The notes beneath the pieces were generated by a model. It was given only the letters and a program-made list of their open reading frames with translations. It was not told the DNA's origin and did not search any database. Made by a program: the position numbers and the translations under genes. Source: Lacticaseibacillus casei DSM 20011 = JCM 1134 = ATCC 393 (GTDB taxonomy: Bacteria; Bacillota; Bacilli; Lactobacillales; Lactobacillaceae). From it: a stretch of DNA of 64,000 bases. Each line of letters starts with the position of its first letter. The first letter of the stretch is position 1. Location of the stretch: NCBI RefSeq assembly GCF_000829055.1, contig NZ_AP012544.1, positions 2,604,001 through 2,668,000 of the forward strand. Direction: 5' to 3'. Shown here one piece after another: positions 7,225 through 19,529 of this stretch.

Positions 7225-9210
7225 CTAGCGTTTAAACAACGCATACAAAGCATCCGGCGTCCGTGCCGCCTGAAACGCCTTGACAAAATCCTCATGCGTC
7301 AGCAACTTTGCCGTATTCGACAAATACTTCAAATGACCACCGCTGTCATGTTCCGGAATCAAAAACGAAATCACAGCTGTCACCGGTTTACCATCAAACG
7401 TCTTCCAATCAACCGGCTGTGCCAAATGCAACACCAGCATTGCTGATTGCTTAATCGTGGCATCCTGTGCATGCGGAATGGCGATACCTTTTTCCATGCC
7501 TGTCGAACCTTCTTCTTCGCGGGCAACATACTTTTTAAAAATCGCATCGGCATCCGTGGCAAGGCCATTTTTAACCGCCATGTCCGCCAAGTAGTGTAAG
7601 ACATCGTCACGCGTTTTAGCAGGCACATCAACTTCGATGTTTTCCTTACTCAAAATGTCACTCGGGTCAAAGGTTTCGTTGGCCTGATCATCGACCGGTG
7701 CCGGCTGGTTGCGCACCGGGTCAACCTTCACTGGTGCCGCGGTCGCATCGTCTGCAGCTCCTTCCGCTGCCACAGCCGCTTCAACCACGCCGGTTTTCAC
7801 GCCGCGTTTTCTAGCAGAGCGCCCGGCAATCATGGCTAAAAGAACGCCTGATGCAGCCGCACCAACCAAAATCCATGCGACCCAGAGAAACGGTTTGTTC
7901 ACCAGTGGCAAAACGATGAACCCACCATGGGGTGCCGGCACTTGAATGCGCGACATGTATGTCAGCACTGCCGCAATCGCTGAGCCAACCATAAAGGCAG
8001 GAATGTTCATCAGTGGATTTTTGGCTGCGAACGGGATCGCGCCTTCGGTAATATGTGTCGACCCTAGCAAAGCATTGACGTAACCGGCACTGCGCTCGTC
8101 ACGATTGTAAGCTTTAGGATTCAGCAAAACCGAAATCGTGGTCGCCAGTGGCGGCGCAATGCAGGCGGCTGACACACCGGCCATGAAAAAGTAATTACCT
8201 TGTGCGAGTAATGCGGTACCTGTCAGATACGCAGCTTTGTTAATCGGACCACCAAAGTCGGCAGCACACATGACGCCAACCACAACGCCTAAAATAATCG
8301 GGCTGGACCTTTCAAGTCCTTTTAACCACGCCATCAAGCCGAGATTCATCGCCTTCATGGGCGTGTTGATCAGATACATAATCGAACCGGCAATGAAAAC
8401 CCCTAATACCGGATAAAGGAAAATCGCTTTTAAGCCACGAAATTCCTTGTCAGGCATAAAGGCAAACGCTTTTTGTAACATTAGAATAACCAGTCCGGCC
8501 ATGTAGCCACCGACAATTGCGCCTAGGAATCCGGACCCGTTGCCGCCGTTGTAAGCGATCATCCCGACTGCCATGCCCACAATTAAGCCGGATCGCTTCG
8601 CCACGGCTTCACCGATGTATGCTGCTAAGACCGGCACCATCAAGCCCATCGCTGCACTGCCGACCGCATTGAGCATGGCCGCGAATTGGTTGTATTCGGC
8701 ATTCTTCGGGTCAGCCGAGTAAATCCCCCAGAAAAATGAAACAGCGATCAACACCCCGCCGGCAACCACTAGCGGCAGCATGTGCGAAACCCCGTTCATT
8801 AAACTGGTATAAATCTTGTTGCCAATGCCGGCAGTGCTGGTTTCAACGTTTTCATCGGCACTAGCCTTGGCTGTCCCGCCTTTTGGCATATAAACCGGCG
8901 TACTGTCACTTAAAGCTTCCTTGATGAGTTTGTCCGGCTCGCGGATACCCGCTGCCACCGGAACATTGACCAGCGGCTTACCGGCAAACCGATCGGCGTC
9001 CACATCAATGTCCGAAGCGATGACAACCCCTTTGGCCCCTGAGATCTCAGCCTGCGTCAATGGGTCATCCACACCGGTCTGGCCGTGCGTTTCCACTTTG
9101 ATCGTTAGGCCCATCTTTTTGGCGGCCTGTTCCAACGCTTCTTGCGCCATATAAGTATGCGCGATGCCGGTCGCACAGCCGGTTGCCGCAATCAAATCAT
9201 ATTTTGCCAT
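7225..9210 (-). CDS. fruA: PTS fructose transporter, EIIBCA fusion
   Basis: Membrane permease that imports fructose and phosphorylates it to fructose-1-phosphate. The 661 residues are ordered EIIB (1-~100, phosphorylated Cys12 in ATGCATGIAHTYMA), EIIC (~135-480, about nine hydrophobic segments), an Ala/Pro-rich linker (~485-520) and a C-terminal EIIA (~525-661) with the active His in IAIPHAQDA. The B-C-A order with EIIA at the C-terminus is one of several known fructose permease layouts. It follows fruK by 3 nt, so the two are co-transcribed, with a terminator at 7178-7204. Confidence 0.93.
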   Translation of the reverse strand: MAKYDLIAATGCATGIAHTYMAQEALEQAAKKMGLTIKVETHGQTGVDDPLTQAEISGAKGVVIASDIDVDADRFAGKPLVNVPVAAGIREPDKLIKEALSDSTPVYMPKGGTAKASADENVETSTAGIGNKIYTSLMNGVSHMLPLVVAGGVLIAVSFFWGIYSADPKNAEYNQFAAMLNAVGSAAMGLMVPVLAAYIGEAVAKRSGLIVGMAVGMIAYNGGNGSGFLGAIVGGYMAGLVILMLQKAFAFMPDKEFRGLKAIFLYPVLGVFIAGSIMYLINTPMKAMNLGLMAWLKGLERSSPIILGVVVGVMCAADFGGPINKAAYLTGTALLAQGNYFFMAGVSAACIAPPLATTISVLLNPKAYNRDERSAGYVNALLGSTHITEGAIPFAAKNPLMNIPAFMVGSAIAAVLTYMSRIQVPAPHGGFIVLPLVNKPFLWVAWILVGAAASGVLLAMIAGRSARKRGVKTGVVEAAVAAEGAADDATAAPVKVDPVRNQPAPVDDQANETFDPSDILSKENIEVDVPAKTRDDVLHYLADMAVKNGLATDADAIFKKYVAREEEGSTGMEKGIAIPHAQDATIKQSAMLVLHLAQPVDWKTFDGKPVTAVISFLIPEHDSGGHLKYLSNTAKLLTHEDFVKAFQAARTPDALYALFKR

Positions 9211-9213
9211 TAT

Positions 9214-10143
9214 CTAACCCTCCAATTGCTTGATCTCAATTTGCGTCAGTAATTCATCTGTCCGGGTAAAATCCGTGATCCATGCGCGCCGGGCCGTGTC
9301 ACTGCCGGCCGCAATCGCTAATTTCAATGTGGCGGCCAAATCTTGCTTTTGATACAACCCGGCTAAAAAGGTGCCGAGCATGGTGTCACCTGCGCCTGCC
9401 GTGTTGAGCACGTCAATTTTAGGGGCGTTGCCAACCAGCGTAACTTCATGATTCATGAACAACGCTCCCTCAGCGCCCAGTGAAACCAGAACATTCTGCG
9501 CCCCGGCGTCCAGTGCCCGATGCCCTAAAGCCACCATGGTCGCCAGATCAGCCGCGCCGGATTGATCAAACCAGCTCATCAACTCCGCATCATTTGGCTT
9601 CACTAACAGTGGCCGATACGCCAAGGCTTCGACGGCTTCAGGATAAGCACTATCGATGATCAACTGAAAACCTCGCTCCTGACTCAAGGCGCCCAGCTTC
9701 AACAAAAAACTCGGCTCAATGCCCTGCGCAAAACTACCCGAGACGCAGAGCCAATCTTCAGCACCCAGCGTGGTCAGTTGTTGATATAATTGTTTTAATG
9801 TTGCTGGGCTAATTTCGGGGCCGGGATTGACCAGTTTGTATTCCGTGTTGTCACTCACGACCCGCGTAAACACATTAATCCGGGTAAACCCGGCATCTTT
9901 ATAAAAATGATTGCGAATGCCCTGCTGCGTCAAAAAGTCGGCAATATAATCCAGTGTAAAGCCACCGCCCACGCCAAGCGCGACATTATCTACTCCGCGC
10001 CGCTTCAAGATACAGCTGACATTGACGCCTTTCCCATTCGCCTGAATATCATAGCTATCTGTCCGATTCACCGTATTGGGGGCCATTGTCTGAGTTTTAA
10101 TAAAAAGATCAATTGCCGGATTTAACGTCAGCGTATAAATCAA
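9214..10143 (-). CDS. fruK: 1-phosphofructokinase
   Basis: Cytosolic PfkB-family kinase converting fructose-1-phosphate to fructose-1,6-bisphosphate, the step after FruA. The 309-residue product shows MIYTLTLNPAIDLF, the sugar-binding GKGVNVSCILKRRG near residue 40 and the PfkB C-terminal signature NTAGAGDTMLGTF with its catalytic Asp around residue 250. It is the first gene of the operon, 3 nt before fruA, and is divergent from an RpiR-type regulator rather than the DeoR-type FruR found in many relatives. Confidence 0.93.
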   Translation of the reverse strand: MIYTLTLNPAIDLFIKTQTMAPNTVNRTDSYDIQANGKGVNVSCILKRRGVDNVALGVGGGFTLDYIADFLTQQGIRNHFYKDAGFTRINVFTRVVSDNTEYKLVNPGPEISPATLKQLYQQLTTLGAEDWLCVSGSFAQGIEPSFLLKLGALSQERGFQLIIDSAYPEAVEALAYRPLLVKPNDAELMSWFDQSGAADLATMVALGHRALDAGAQNVLVSLGAEGALFMNHEVTLVGNAPKIDVLNTAGAGDTMLGTFLAGLYQKQDLAATLKLAIAAGSDTARRAWITDFTRTDELLTQIEIKQLEG

Positions 10144-10184
10144 ATTAACCGCTCCTTCATGTCATTCGTTTTTGCTTATTTCTA

Positions 10185-10199
10185 TGTTAACCGCTTTCA
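10185..10199 (-). promoter_or_regulatory. cre-like site upstream of fruK
   Basis: TGAAAGCGGTTAACA on the minus strand resembles the CcpA consensus but has one extra base in the right half, so it is a weak call. Its place in the divergent fruK-regulator region fits carbon catabolite control. Confidence 0.35.
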
Positions 10200-10267
10200 T
10201 GCGAAAAGAGTTTTCTGCTTTCAGCGATTTTGGTACCGGATCGAAAATGTTTTTCAGGAGGTTGTTT

Positions 10268-11020
10268 ATGGCCACACTTAGTCCAACAGAAGCATATCTT
10301 TGGGATTACATCGAAAACCACCAGCAGACAGTCGTCAACGCCTCGATCACACAGTTAAGCGCCGCTGCCAACGTGTCGCCTGCCACCATTGTCCGAACCA
10401 TGAAGAAAAAAGGCTTCAACGGCTACACCGAATTTCGGCATAACTTGTTGAAACGCATTGGGGATGCTGAACCTTTTGGGATTCTTGATCAGGTCGATGA
10501 TCAGATTAAAAAAGTGATCATGCAAAATCAAATTGAGGTTCATAACACCCTCGACAACTTAAAAGTTTCCGTCATTGAAGATTCGGTGCAATTGCTCGCC
10601 AAAGCCGAGATCGTCCTGGTACTCGCCCGCGGCTTGTCAGAATCGATCGCTTCTGAGATCACGCTAAAACTTCAGCTGCTTGGCAAGTATGCCGAATTTT
10701 TCAGTGATCCCAACATTATTCAAACCATTGCCGGACAGATCAGTCCAAAAGCAGTCGCCCTCACGATTACTTTGAACGGTGAAACGCCTGAACTCGTCGC
10801 CGCCGCCAAAACGCTGGCAGCACGCGACATCCCGCAAATCATTTTGACGACCAACGCCGAAGCGCCCATTGTCCAATATGCTGATGAATTATTTGTGGGC
10901 TATAAATCAAAGGCCGCCTATTTCGACAAATATGAAGTGGCTTCGCGTTTGCCATTGCAAGTGATGAGTCGGATTTTACTAGATAGTTATGTGGTGCGGA
11001 AGCGGAAGCAGGCGCGTTGA
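10268..11020 (+). CDS. RpiR/MurR-family transcriptional regulator
   Basis: Cytosolic regulator of 250 residues with an N-terminal HTH (residues ~15-75, ITQLSAAANVSPATIVRTMK) and a C-terminal SIS phosphosugar-binding domain (~95-230, EIVLVLARGLSESIASEI). The start at 10268 follows a consensus AGGAGG (10256-10261); longer in-frame starts lack one. Being divergent from fruK-fruA, it probably senses fructose-1-phosphate or another phosphosugar and controls that operon. This is inference from position and domain type. Confidence 0.88.
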   Translation: MATLSPTEAYLWDYIENHQQTVVNASITQLSAAANVSPATIVRTMKKKGFNGYTEFRHNLLKRIGDAEPFGILDQVDDQIKKVIMQNQIEVHNTLDNLKVSVIEDSVQLLAKAEIVLVLARGLSESIASEITLKLQLLGKYAEFFSDPNIIQTIAGQISPKAVALTITLNGETPELVAAAKTLAARDIPQIILTTNAEAPIVQYADELFVGYKSKAAYFDKYEVASRLPLQVMSRILLDSYVVRKRKQAR

Positions 11021-11252
11021 TCACGTTCTGTTGTTTTTAAAGACTGAACATTCAACATACTAAAAATTCAGTCGAGCTACTTTTTATACCAGACATGCAG
11101 CTATTTTTAAATAACATAAGTTTGTTAACCAACAAGTCTCAACCAATTGCAAAAATTGTCTTGTTCAATTGGTAATATATGCTATGCTAGTTGCTAAATC
11201 AGGTTGTAACGCAAAAATGTGTCAGACCTAATACCATTCAGGAGAAACAAAA
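11021..11252 (+). promoter_or_regulatory. Upstream region of the first giant adhesin
   Basis: No gene is present. GACTGAA/TTCAGTC near 11045-11075 may end the upstream regulator transcript. Closer to the adhesin, two nested inverted repeats, AACAAG(11131)/CTTGTT(11160) and CCAATTG(11143)/CAATTGG(11166), precede TATGCT near 11180, a possible -10. They could be an operator or a leader-RNA structure. Ribosome site AGGAG lies at about 11240. Confidence 0.4.
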
Positions 11253-14200
11253 TTGGACTCGAAAGTACATTACAAACGCTACAAAAGCGGTAAGTTCTGG
11301 ATAACCGCACTGATCTCAGTCTCGTTTGGCATCATCGGCAGCTTAGCCGTTCCACAGCTTTGCGAAGCCGTTCCCGTTTACGCAACTTCAATAACAGATG
11401 TTTCAATTAAGGTTGGACCTAATGAGTTTTCCCAGTATTTTAAACTCAGCGGTTCAGCCTCTTTTTATCCCAAAGATTCAAAGACGCAAGTGCAACTCAC
11501 GCCTAACTTACCCGATCGAACAGGGAGTGTTGCCTTAAACACCAAGATCGATATGAGCCAGAGTTTCACACTCAAGGGCCGGTTGTATCTGGGCGATGAC
11601 CCAGACGGTGCTGATGGGGTGGCTTTTCGATTCGCCGATACGAAACCCGGTGTGCTTGGTGATGCCGGAAATGCTTTTGGCTTAGGCGGGCTAAAAAACG
11701 CTTTTGGGGTTAAATTCGATGTGTATTATAACGGCGTTCGGACAGAGGGAGCTTTGCCAGATGTTTATCGCGCCAACCAAATGAACGTTATCTACACTGA
11801 CGACGCAAAAGGTAACCAAGTAGCTGGCGTTGACGGTGGCGAAGGCGTGAGTCACGCTAAAATTCAGGGCGCAAACGGCCAGTACTCCGAGTTGATCGTC
11901 AATTACGATGGTGACAACCGGATCATGACCGTCACCGGAAGCGGTGCAACGATCAAATTCAATGCGGCACCCTATATCAAAAACGATCAACTGTCAATGT
12001 TCATCTCCGGGTCAACCGGCGGCAAAATGAATCAACATGCGTTCGACTTTGAATCGTTTAGCTTTACCCCGGGATTAGACACGGTGAAAGAAAACTTGAA
12101 AAACAATCTGACCCCCACGATCACCGCACCTAAAAACGCTATTAATCAAGATCCCACATTGACGAATGCGCAACGCAAGCAATTGTGCGATGCGATTGAT
12201 CAGGCGCTTCAGAACGGAAAATCCGCGATTGACCAAGCAACTAAAACCGGTGATGCCATTGCGGCTTTCGATACAGCAAAAGCCAAAATTGACGACATTC
12301 ACAAATCCGGTCCGCCACTGGCCGATCAAAAGGCGACACAAAAGCAGGCGTTAAAAGCAAAACGCGATCAGATTGCCGATGTGAGTTATAAAGATTATGC
12401 CTTAACGATGGCTGAAACGAAGCAACAAACGCTCGCTGCTGATCAGGCCTTGGCAGATGCAACGGCGGCGGTTGATGCGGCCAGTGATGCAAACGGCATT
12501 AGTCAGGCTGCCGAAAACGGCTTGAAAAAGATTGCTGCGGCCTACCAACCAGGCGTGCCTTTAGCTGACCAAAAAGCCGCCCAAAAGAACGCACTCGCCA
12601 ATGCAGCAACCAGTGCTAAGCAAACCATTCAAAAAGACCCGACTTTGACAACTGCACAGAGGAAAAAGCAATTCGGCCTCGTTGACAATGCCGTGACAGA
12701 TGGGGAAACCGCCATTGATGCAGCCAATACTGCTGATAAAATCAACAAGGTTCTTGCAGCTGGTAAAATCAGCGTCAATCAAGTGCATCAACCCGGAGTT
12801 CCCTTAGCTGACCAAAAAGCCGCAAAGAAGCAAGCATTGAAAACCAAGCGTGATGAAATTGCCGACACTAGCACCAAAGATCTGACACTAACAATGCAAG
12901 AAACGAACGATCAAATTGCCCAAGCCGACAAGGCACTATCAGGGGCTAATGCAGCCATTGATGCAGCAGCCGAGGCAGATATCGTCAATCAAGCGGCAGC
13001 AGACGGGCTACAAAAGATTACCGACGCTTATCAACCGGGAGCTTCTTTAGCTGACCAAAAAGCGGCACAGAAAAAGGCATTGAAAGCCGAACGCGACCGA
13101 ATTGCGGACGTGAGTTATAGGGATTATGCGCTAACGCTTGCTGAAACGAAGCAACAAACCAGCATTGCCGATCAGGCGCTAGCCAATGCCAGTGCGGCCG
13201 TTGATGCAGCAGCAAGCGCAGATGCGATCAACAAAGCGGCCGCAAGTGGTTTGAAGCAAATCGCCGCTGCCTATCAACCCGGAGTTCCCTTAGCTGACCA
13301 AAAAGTTGCGAAAAAGCAAGCCTTGGCAAATACAGCTGACAAAGCTAAGCAATTCATTCAAAGTGATCGAACTTTGACAACTGCTGAAAAGAAGATCCAA
13401 CTTGCTAGCGTTGATACAGTGTTAAAAGATGGCGAAGCTGCCATTGATACAGCCATTACTGCTGACAAAATCAACAAAGCTGAAGCAACTAGTGCGTCTG
13501 CCATTTTAAATGTTCATCAACGCGGAACCGACCTCGCCGATCAAAAGGCCGCTCAGAAACAAGCATTGAAAACCGAGCGCGATAAGATTGCGGACATCAG
13601 TTTTAAAGATTTGACGTTAACGATGGCTGAAACCACTCACCAAACGGATACGGCCGATCAGGCGTTAGCAGCTGCCGAAACGGCCATTGATGCTGCCACT
13701 GATGCGGATGGCATCGTGCAAGCAGCCGATGATGGCCTACAAAAAATCACGGCCGCCTACCAACCCGGCATCCCGTTAGCTGATCAAAGAGCCGCACAGA
13801 AAAAAATGCTGGCAACCGAAGCCGCCAACGCTAAGCAAACGATTCAAGCCGATCCGACTTTGACAACCGCAGAAAAGCAAACGCAACTTGCGAGCGTTGA
13901 TACCGCTTTGACAGATGGCGAAGCGAGCATTGACGCTGTTGGCAATGCCGACAAGATCAACAAAGCTGCGGCAGCCGCCAAAGACAAGATCAACAAGATC
14001 CCGCAATCCGGGGTCGCCGTTGCCGATCAAAAAGCAGCGCAGAAAAAGGCGTTGCAAGCCAAGCACGATAAAATCACTGATGTCATTAATCAGGATCTGA
14101 CACTGACAAGTGAGGCCCAGAAGCACCAGATTAGCCAAGCTGATCAGGCTTTTTCTGATGCCACGGCGGCTATCGATACGGCTGCCGATGCAGATACCAT

Positions 14201-17200
14201 CAACCAAGCTACCGAAGATGGTTTAAAAGCAATTGCTGCGACTTATCACCCGGGAACGCCATTAGCTGACCAAAAAGTTGCGCAGAAACAAGCACTTAAA
14301 GCTGAACGCGATCGAATCGCCGAGGTCAGCAACAAGGACCTCTCACTAACCATGACTGAAACGAATCACCAAATCGGTATCGCCGATCAAGCATTGACCG
14401 ATGCCAGTACAATCGTTGATGCCGCGGCGAGTGCAGACGCAATCAACCAAGCAACCGCAGACGGCCTCAAAAAAATTGCCGCCGCATATCAACCCGGCGT
14501 TCCGTTAACCGACCAAAAAGCCGCGCAAAAAAAGGCCTTGGCAAATGATGCCGCCAATATTAAGCAAGCCATTCAAGACGATCCAACGTTGACAACCACG
14601 CAAAAGGCCCAGCAAGTCGCCAACGTTGACACCGCCTTGGCTGATAGTGAAACTGCGGTTGATACAGCGAAAACAGCTGATGCCATCAACAAGGCCGTGG
14701 CCGCTGGCAAAACGTCTATCAGCAACGCGCACCAACTCGGCATCGCCATCGCCGATCAAAAAGCTGCGCAGAAGCAGGCGTTGACTTCCAAACACGCTGA
14801 AATCACTGATGTTATCAACAAAGATCTCACGTTAACGAACAAAGAAATGAAGCGGCAAATAAGCCAAGCTGATCAGATGCTAACGGATGCCAAAGCAGCA
14901 ATTGATGCTGCTGCCGATGCAGATGCCATTAACCAAGCGGCTGATAACGGGCTCAAAAAGATCACTTCAACTCATCAATCAGGCACACCGCTGGCTGATC
15001 AAAAAGTCGCGCAAAAGAAAGTGTAGGCCGATGCAGCCGATAAGACCAAACAAAGCCTTCAAGGTGATCCGACCTTGACAACGGCGCAAAAGCAACAACA
15101 ACTTACTAGCCTCGACGCTGCCCTAGCTACTGGCGAAGCCAACATTGACGCAGCAACTAGCGCTGACGCCATCAACACAGCTGCAGCGGCGGGTCAGGCC
15201 AACATCACCAACGCCCACCAATCCGGAGCTGCCATTGCCGCTCAGCAAGCCCGCCAAAAACAGGCCGTACAAGCCAAACAAGCTGCCGTGATCGATCGCA
15301 TCATCCATTACCCAACATTGCCGGCCACGGAAAAGAAAACTCAGACTGCGCTTGTTGATCAGGCTCTTTTAACTGGTAAACAAGCCATTGATGCGGCGGT
15401 GACCGCTGATGCGATTCAGCAAGCCGCCACCGTCAGTCAAGACAACATCGACAAAGCCCATCAATCCGGAATGGCAATCGATGATCAGAAGGCGGCGCAA
15501 AAGGCCCAGCTCACTGCGCAATCCAAGCAAGTTGAACAAGCCATCAAAGATACGCCTACTTTGACCACTGCCGAAAAATCTACCCAACTTGACGCAGTCG
15601 CCAAAGCCTTGACGACCGGGCTGAACAATATCGATGCTGCTTCCACCGCCGACCAGATCAACGCCGCGACCGCGACTGGCAAAACCAACATCGCAGCAGC
15701 GTATCAAGTCGGCCTTCCTTTGAATACCCAAAAAGGCAACAAAAAGAAACAGCTTAACAACGCCGTCACCCAAGCCGAGCAAACCATCCAAGGTGACGTG
15801 ACTTTGACGTCCGCTGAAAAGCAACACCAGCTCGATAAGGTTGCCCGTACCTTCAAAACGGTTAGCGATGCAATCGATAACGCTAAGACCGCGGATGCTA
15901 TCAATGCGGCGTTTGATGCCGGTAAAGTCGATATTGGAAAAGTCCACCAACTCGGCACACCTTTAGCTGATCAAAAAGATGCCCAAAAACAGGCACTGGC
16001 CAATGAGCTCGCTAAGATTCAGCAAAATATTCAAGCCGACCCAACCTTAACCACTACCGACAAGCAGCAGCAAAGCGATCATGCAGAGGCAGCCAAAACG
16101 GCAGCTGCAAATGCCATTAACAATGCCAAGTCAGCCGACACCATCAACGCCGCGTTTGACGCTGGCAAAGCCAACCTGGCCACTGCTCACCAACCCGGCG
16201 CCGCAATTGCCGCTCAGCAAGCAGCCAAAAAGCAGGCACTGAATCAGGAACTCGCCAAGATCAAGCAAGCTATTCAGCACGACGCGTCCTTGACTACTGC
16301 CGAAAAGCAGCAGCAAGCCGCCGCAGCTGATAACGCAGGTCAAACGGCGGCAACAACGCTCGATACTGCCAAAACAGCTGACGCAATCAGTGCCGCGTTC
16401 AACGCTGGCCAAGCCGCCATTAAAAAGACGTATCACCCGGGCAAAGCTATGGCTGATCAGAAAACAGCGCAAAAGCAGGCGTTAGATAACGTAACCGCTA
16501 AAATCATCCAAGCGATCCAAGGCGACGCCACATTAACGACTGCCCAAAAACAACGACAAGTCGATGCCGCGACCAAGGCAGCACAAACAACGGTCGCAGC
16601 CATTGACACGGCGAAATCCGCTGATGATATCAAGGCAGCGCTCGTCGCAGGCCAAGTCACCGTCGCCAACGTTCATCAACCCGGCAGTCCTATCGCAGCG
16701 CAACAGACTACTCGGAAACAAGCGCTTGACCATGAAGCCGCCACCACCCATCAAGCCATTCAGCATGATGCCACACTAACGGCTGCTGAAAAGAACCGGC
16801 AATTCGCTGCAGTTACCACGGCCAATAAAACTGCCCAAGTCGCCATTGATGCTGCCAAAACCGCTGACGACATTAACGCCGCGTTTAACACTGGCAAGAC
16901 AGCCATTCACCAAGCGCATCAAGCCGGCAAACCTATCGCTGACCAGAAAACCACCCGCAAGCACTCACTAGCCAGTGAGGTTCTTAAAGTTACCCAAACC
17001 ATTCAAAGCGACCCAACCTTAACGGCGACCGAGAAAAGCCAGCAAGCCAATGCCGCTGCCAAAGCCGGAGAAACGGCCAAAACGACCGTTGAGGCGGCCA
17101 AAACTGCTGATGACATCAATACCGCATTTGCTGCTGGCAAAATGGCCATCGCCAAGACTCATCAACCTGGCACCGCCATCGCCGATCAACAAGCCGCGCA

Positions 17201-19430
17201 AATTCAAGCGCTGGCTCAGGCAGCCGCCAAAACTGCGCAGCCCATTCAAGCAGATCCTACTTTGACAACTGCCGAAAAACAGCAGCAAGCCACCGCAGTC
17301 ACCAATGCTCAGAAAACGGCGCAAACCGCCATCATGGCGGCTAAAACTGCCGATGCGATCAATGCAGCAACCGCTGCCGGCCGCATCGCCATCAACAATA
17401 ATTATCAAGTCGCCACCGCGATTGTTCAGCAGCAAATCACCCAGATCCAGGCAGTCGCTGATAAAGCTAAAACTGTCAAACAAGCCATTCAGGTGGACGC
17501 AACCCTCACAGCTGCGGAAAAACGCCAGCAAATAACTGCAGTCAACCAGATTGAAAAAACAACTCAGACCGCTATCAAGGCAGCGACTACCGCTGATGCA
17601 ATCAACGCTGCCGCTGCAACCGGAACAACTGCCGCAGCCAACGCCCATCAAAACGGGCCATCCCTTGCCGACCAAAAAACCGCTCAAAAGAAGGCCATTA
17701 GCTCCGTATTTGCTAAAGTCAAAAAGACTATCCAAGCTGATCCAACGCTAACCACACCGGAGAAACAACAGCAACTCATGGCTATCACCAAAGCAGAAGC
17801 AACTGCTCTTGCCAACATCGATATGGCCACATCGGCAGATACCATCAACGCCGCGTTTGATGCCGGCAAGGTTGCGATCACCAATAGTTACCAGACTGGT
17901 ACCCCGCTCGCCGATCAGAAAACGGCCATGAAGCGATTGCTGGTTTCAAAAGTGGACCGCACCAAGCGAAGCATCAAAAACGCCCCCACGTTAACGATAG
18001 CGGACAAGCGGCAACAAACCGCGGCCGTTGACAATATTGATCACACCATCCAGGCCATTCTCACCACTGCTGCTACAGCTGATGCCGTGCACACAGCAAC
18101 TACTGCAGGTATGACCAACTGCACCAACGCCTATCAAGCCGGCCTCTCTATTACCGATCAAAAAGTACAACGTAAGCGAGAGCTAAACGCTGTGACTGCT
18201 AAAGCCGTTCAGACCATTCAAACCGACGTCACCTTAACCGCAAAGGAGAAAAAAGCACAAGCCGACGACGTTCATAAGGTTAATCAAATAGCCGTAGTGG
18301 CCGTCAATGCGGCAATGAAAGCCGACGCCATCAACGCCGCGTTTGCGATCGGTAAAATTGGCATTAACAGTGTGCACCGAGTTGGCCAGTCGTTGGAAAT
18401 CCAAAAGACGCACCAAAAGCAAGCAGTAGCAAATGCCGCGAATAACGCTGAACAAACCATTCAAAGCGATCCAACGCTCACGGCTGCAGATAAAACGCAA
18501 CAAATTGCGGCTGTTGGCGAGGCAGCGACACTTGCTGCAAATGCGATCGACAAGGCCTCCTCCGCCGACACGATCAAAATTGCAGCCACTAACGGCATCA
18601 TCGCCATTAACAATGTCCACCAAGCCGGCACATCGATCGCTGAGCAAAAAGCGATCCAACAACCGGCGCCTGATGTGGCAACGATTGCCACAGACAATCA
18701 GGTCGTTGACGATAACACTACGCAAATGGTCATAGAGAAGTCAGAACAGCCTAGTACTGTTGATCAAACCGTCCAACAAGCTGAAGTCGCTATCGACGTA
18801 ACACCGACAGCCGATGCCACCAACAAAGCACTAGCAGTCAGCGAAGCGACACCGGATCAGCCGCATCAGCCAATTGCGTCCTCAACTCCCCAAAAAGCTG
18901 CTGAAGAAAAGGTAACACAGTCCGAACACGATCAAGTCACTGAACGGATCACAGGTGATATGGTTTTGGTCCGCGAGTCCCAAGATTCTGCCAAAATCAC
19001 GCTCACTAATCAGCAGCCATCAGACAAGGTCTTAGCTGATAAACAACGCGAACTTATAGAAATAGCTGATATTGAAACCGAGGATGAACAGGAGCAACTC
19101 GAATACGATCCGTTGTTAGCAGGGGTACAAAAGGATACAGAAGAATCCCAAACAATTCGCGAACAGCCAGACCAGGAAACGGACATCACAAAAAGCACCG
19201 AGCGCCATGAAACCGAGATTGTCACCCGCAATACGCCTACTATTCCGAAACCTGAGCAGCTCCCTGTCCAGGAAACACCAAAAGTCATTAACCTCGCCAA
19301 ACGAGCAAACCAAGTCGCTTCTTTACCACAGACTGGTGACAACAAGGCCCATGGGTTAGCGGTTTTAGGTGCGCTAATCTTAGGCATTGCTGGCCTGACA
19401 ACCTCCGGCAAAAAGCGCAAACGTATGTGA
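11253..19430 (+). pseudogene. Giant LPXTG adhesin (L-type lectin-like head, DUF1542-like repeats), interrupted by an amber codon
   Basis: Cell-wall-anchored surface protein of about 2,725 codons starting at a TTG behind AGGAG. Order: KxYKxGKxW signal peptide (KRYKSGKFW) with cleavage near residue 45; an L-type lectin-like domain (~50-275, QSFTLKGRLYLG, DGADGVAFRFAD, NAFGVKFDVYYNG); about 27 repeats of 78-81 residues of DUF1542 type with DPTLTTAEK and HQPG(V/T)PLADQKAAQK motifs; an acidic stalk (~2465-2690); LPQTG, a hydrophobic segment and KKRKRM for sortase A. A TAG at 15024-15026 interrupts one repeat (QKKV-stop-ADAAD), where sister repeats have Leu (QKKALAN), suggesting TTG to TAG. Without read-through the N-terminal 1,257 residues would be released without an anchor. 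Confidence 0.85.
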
Positions 19431-19472
19431 GGTCAAACTATTGTAATCGTATAGGTCGGTATCTTCACCCAA

Positions 19473-19518
19473 ACAAGCCCTCAATCGGAACTGGCAACAG
19501 TTCGCGATTGAGGGCTTG
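19473..19518 (+). terminator. Terminator after adhesin 1
   Basis: Stem ACAAGCCCTCAATCG / CGATTGAGGGCTTGT with a 16-nt loop, followed by TTTGTTTG. Confidence 0.85.
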
Positions 19519-19529
19519 TTTGTTTGCAA

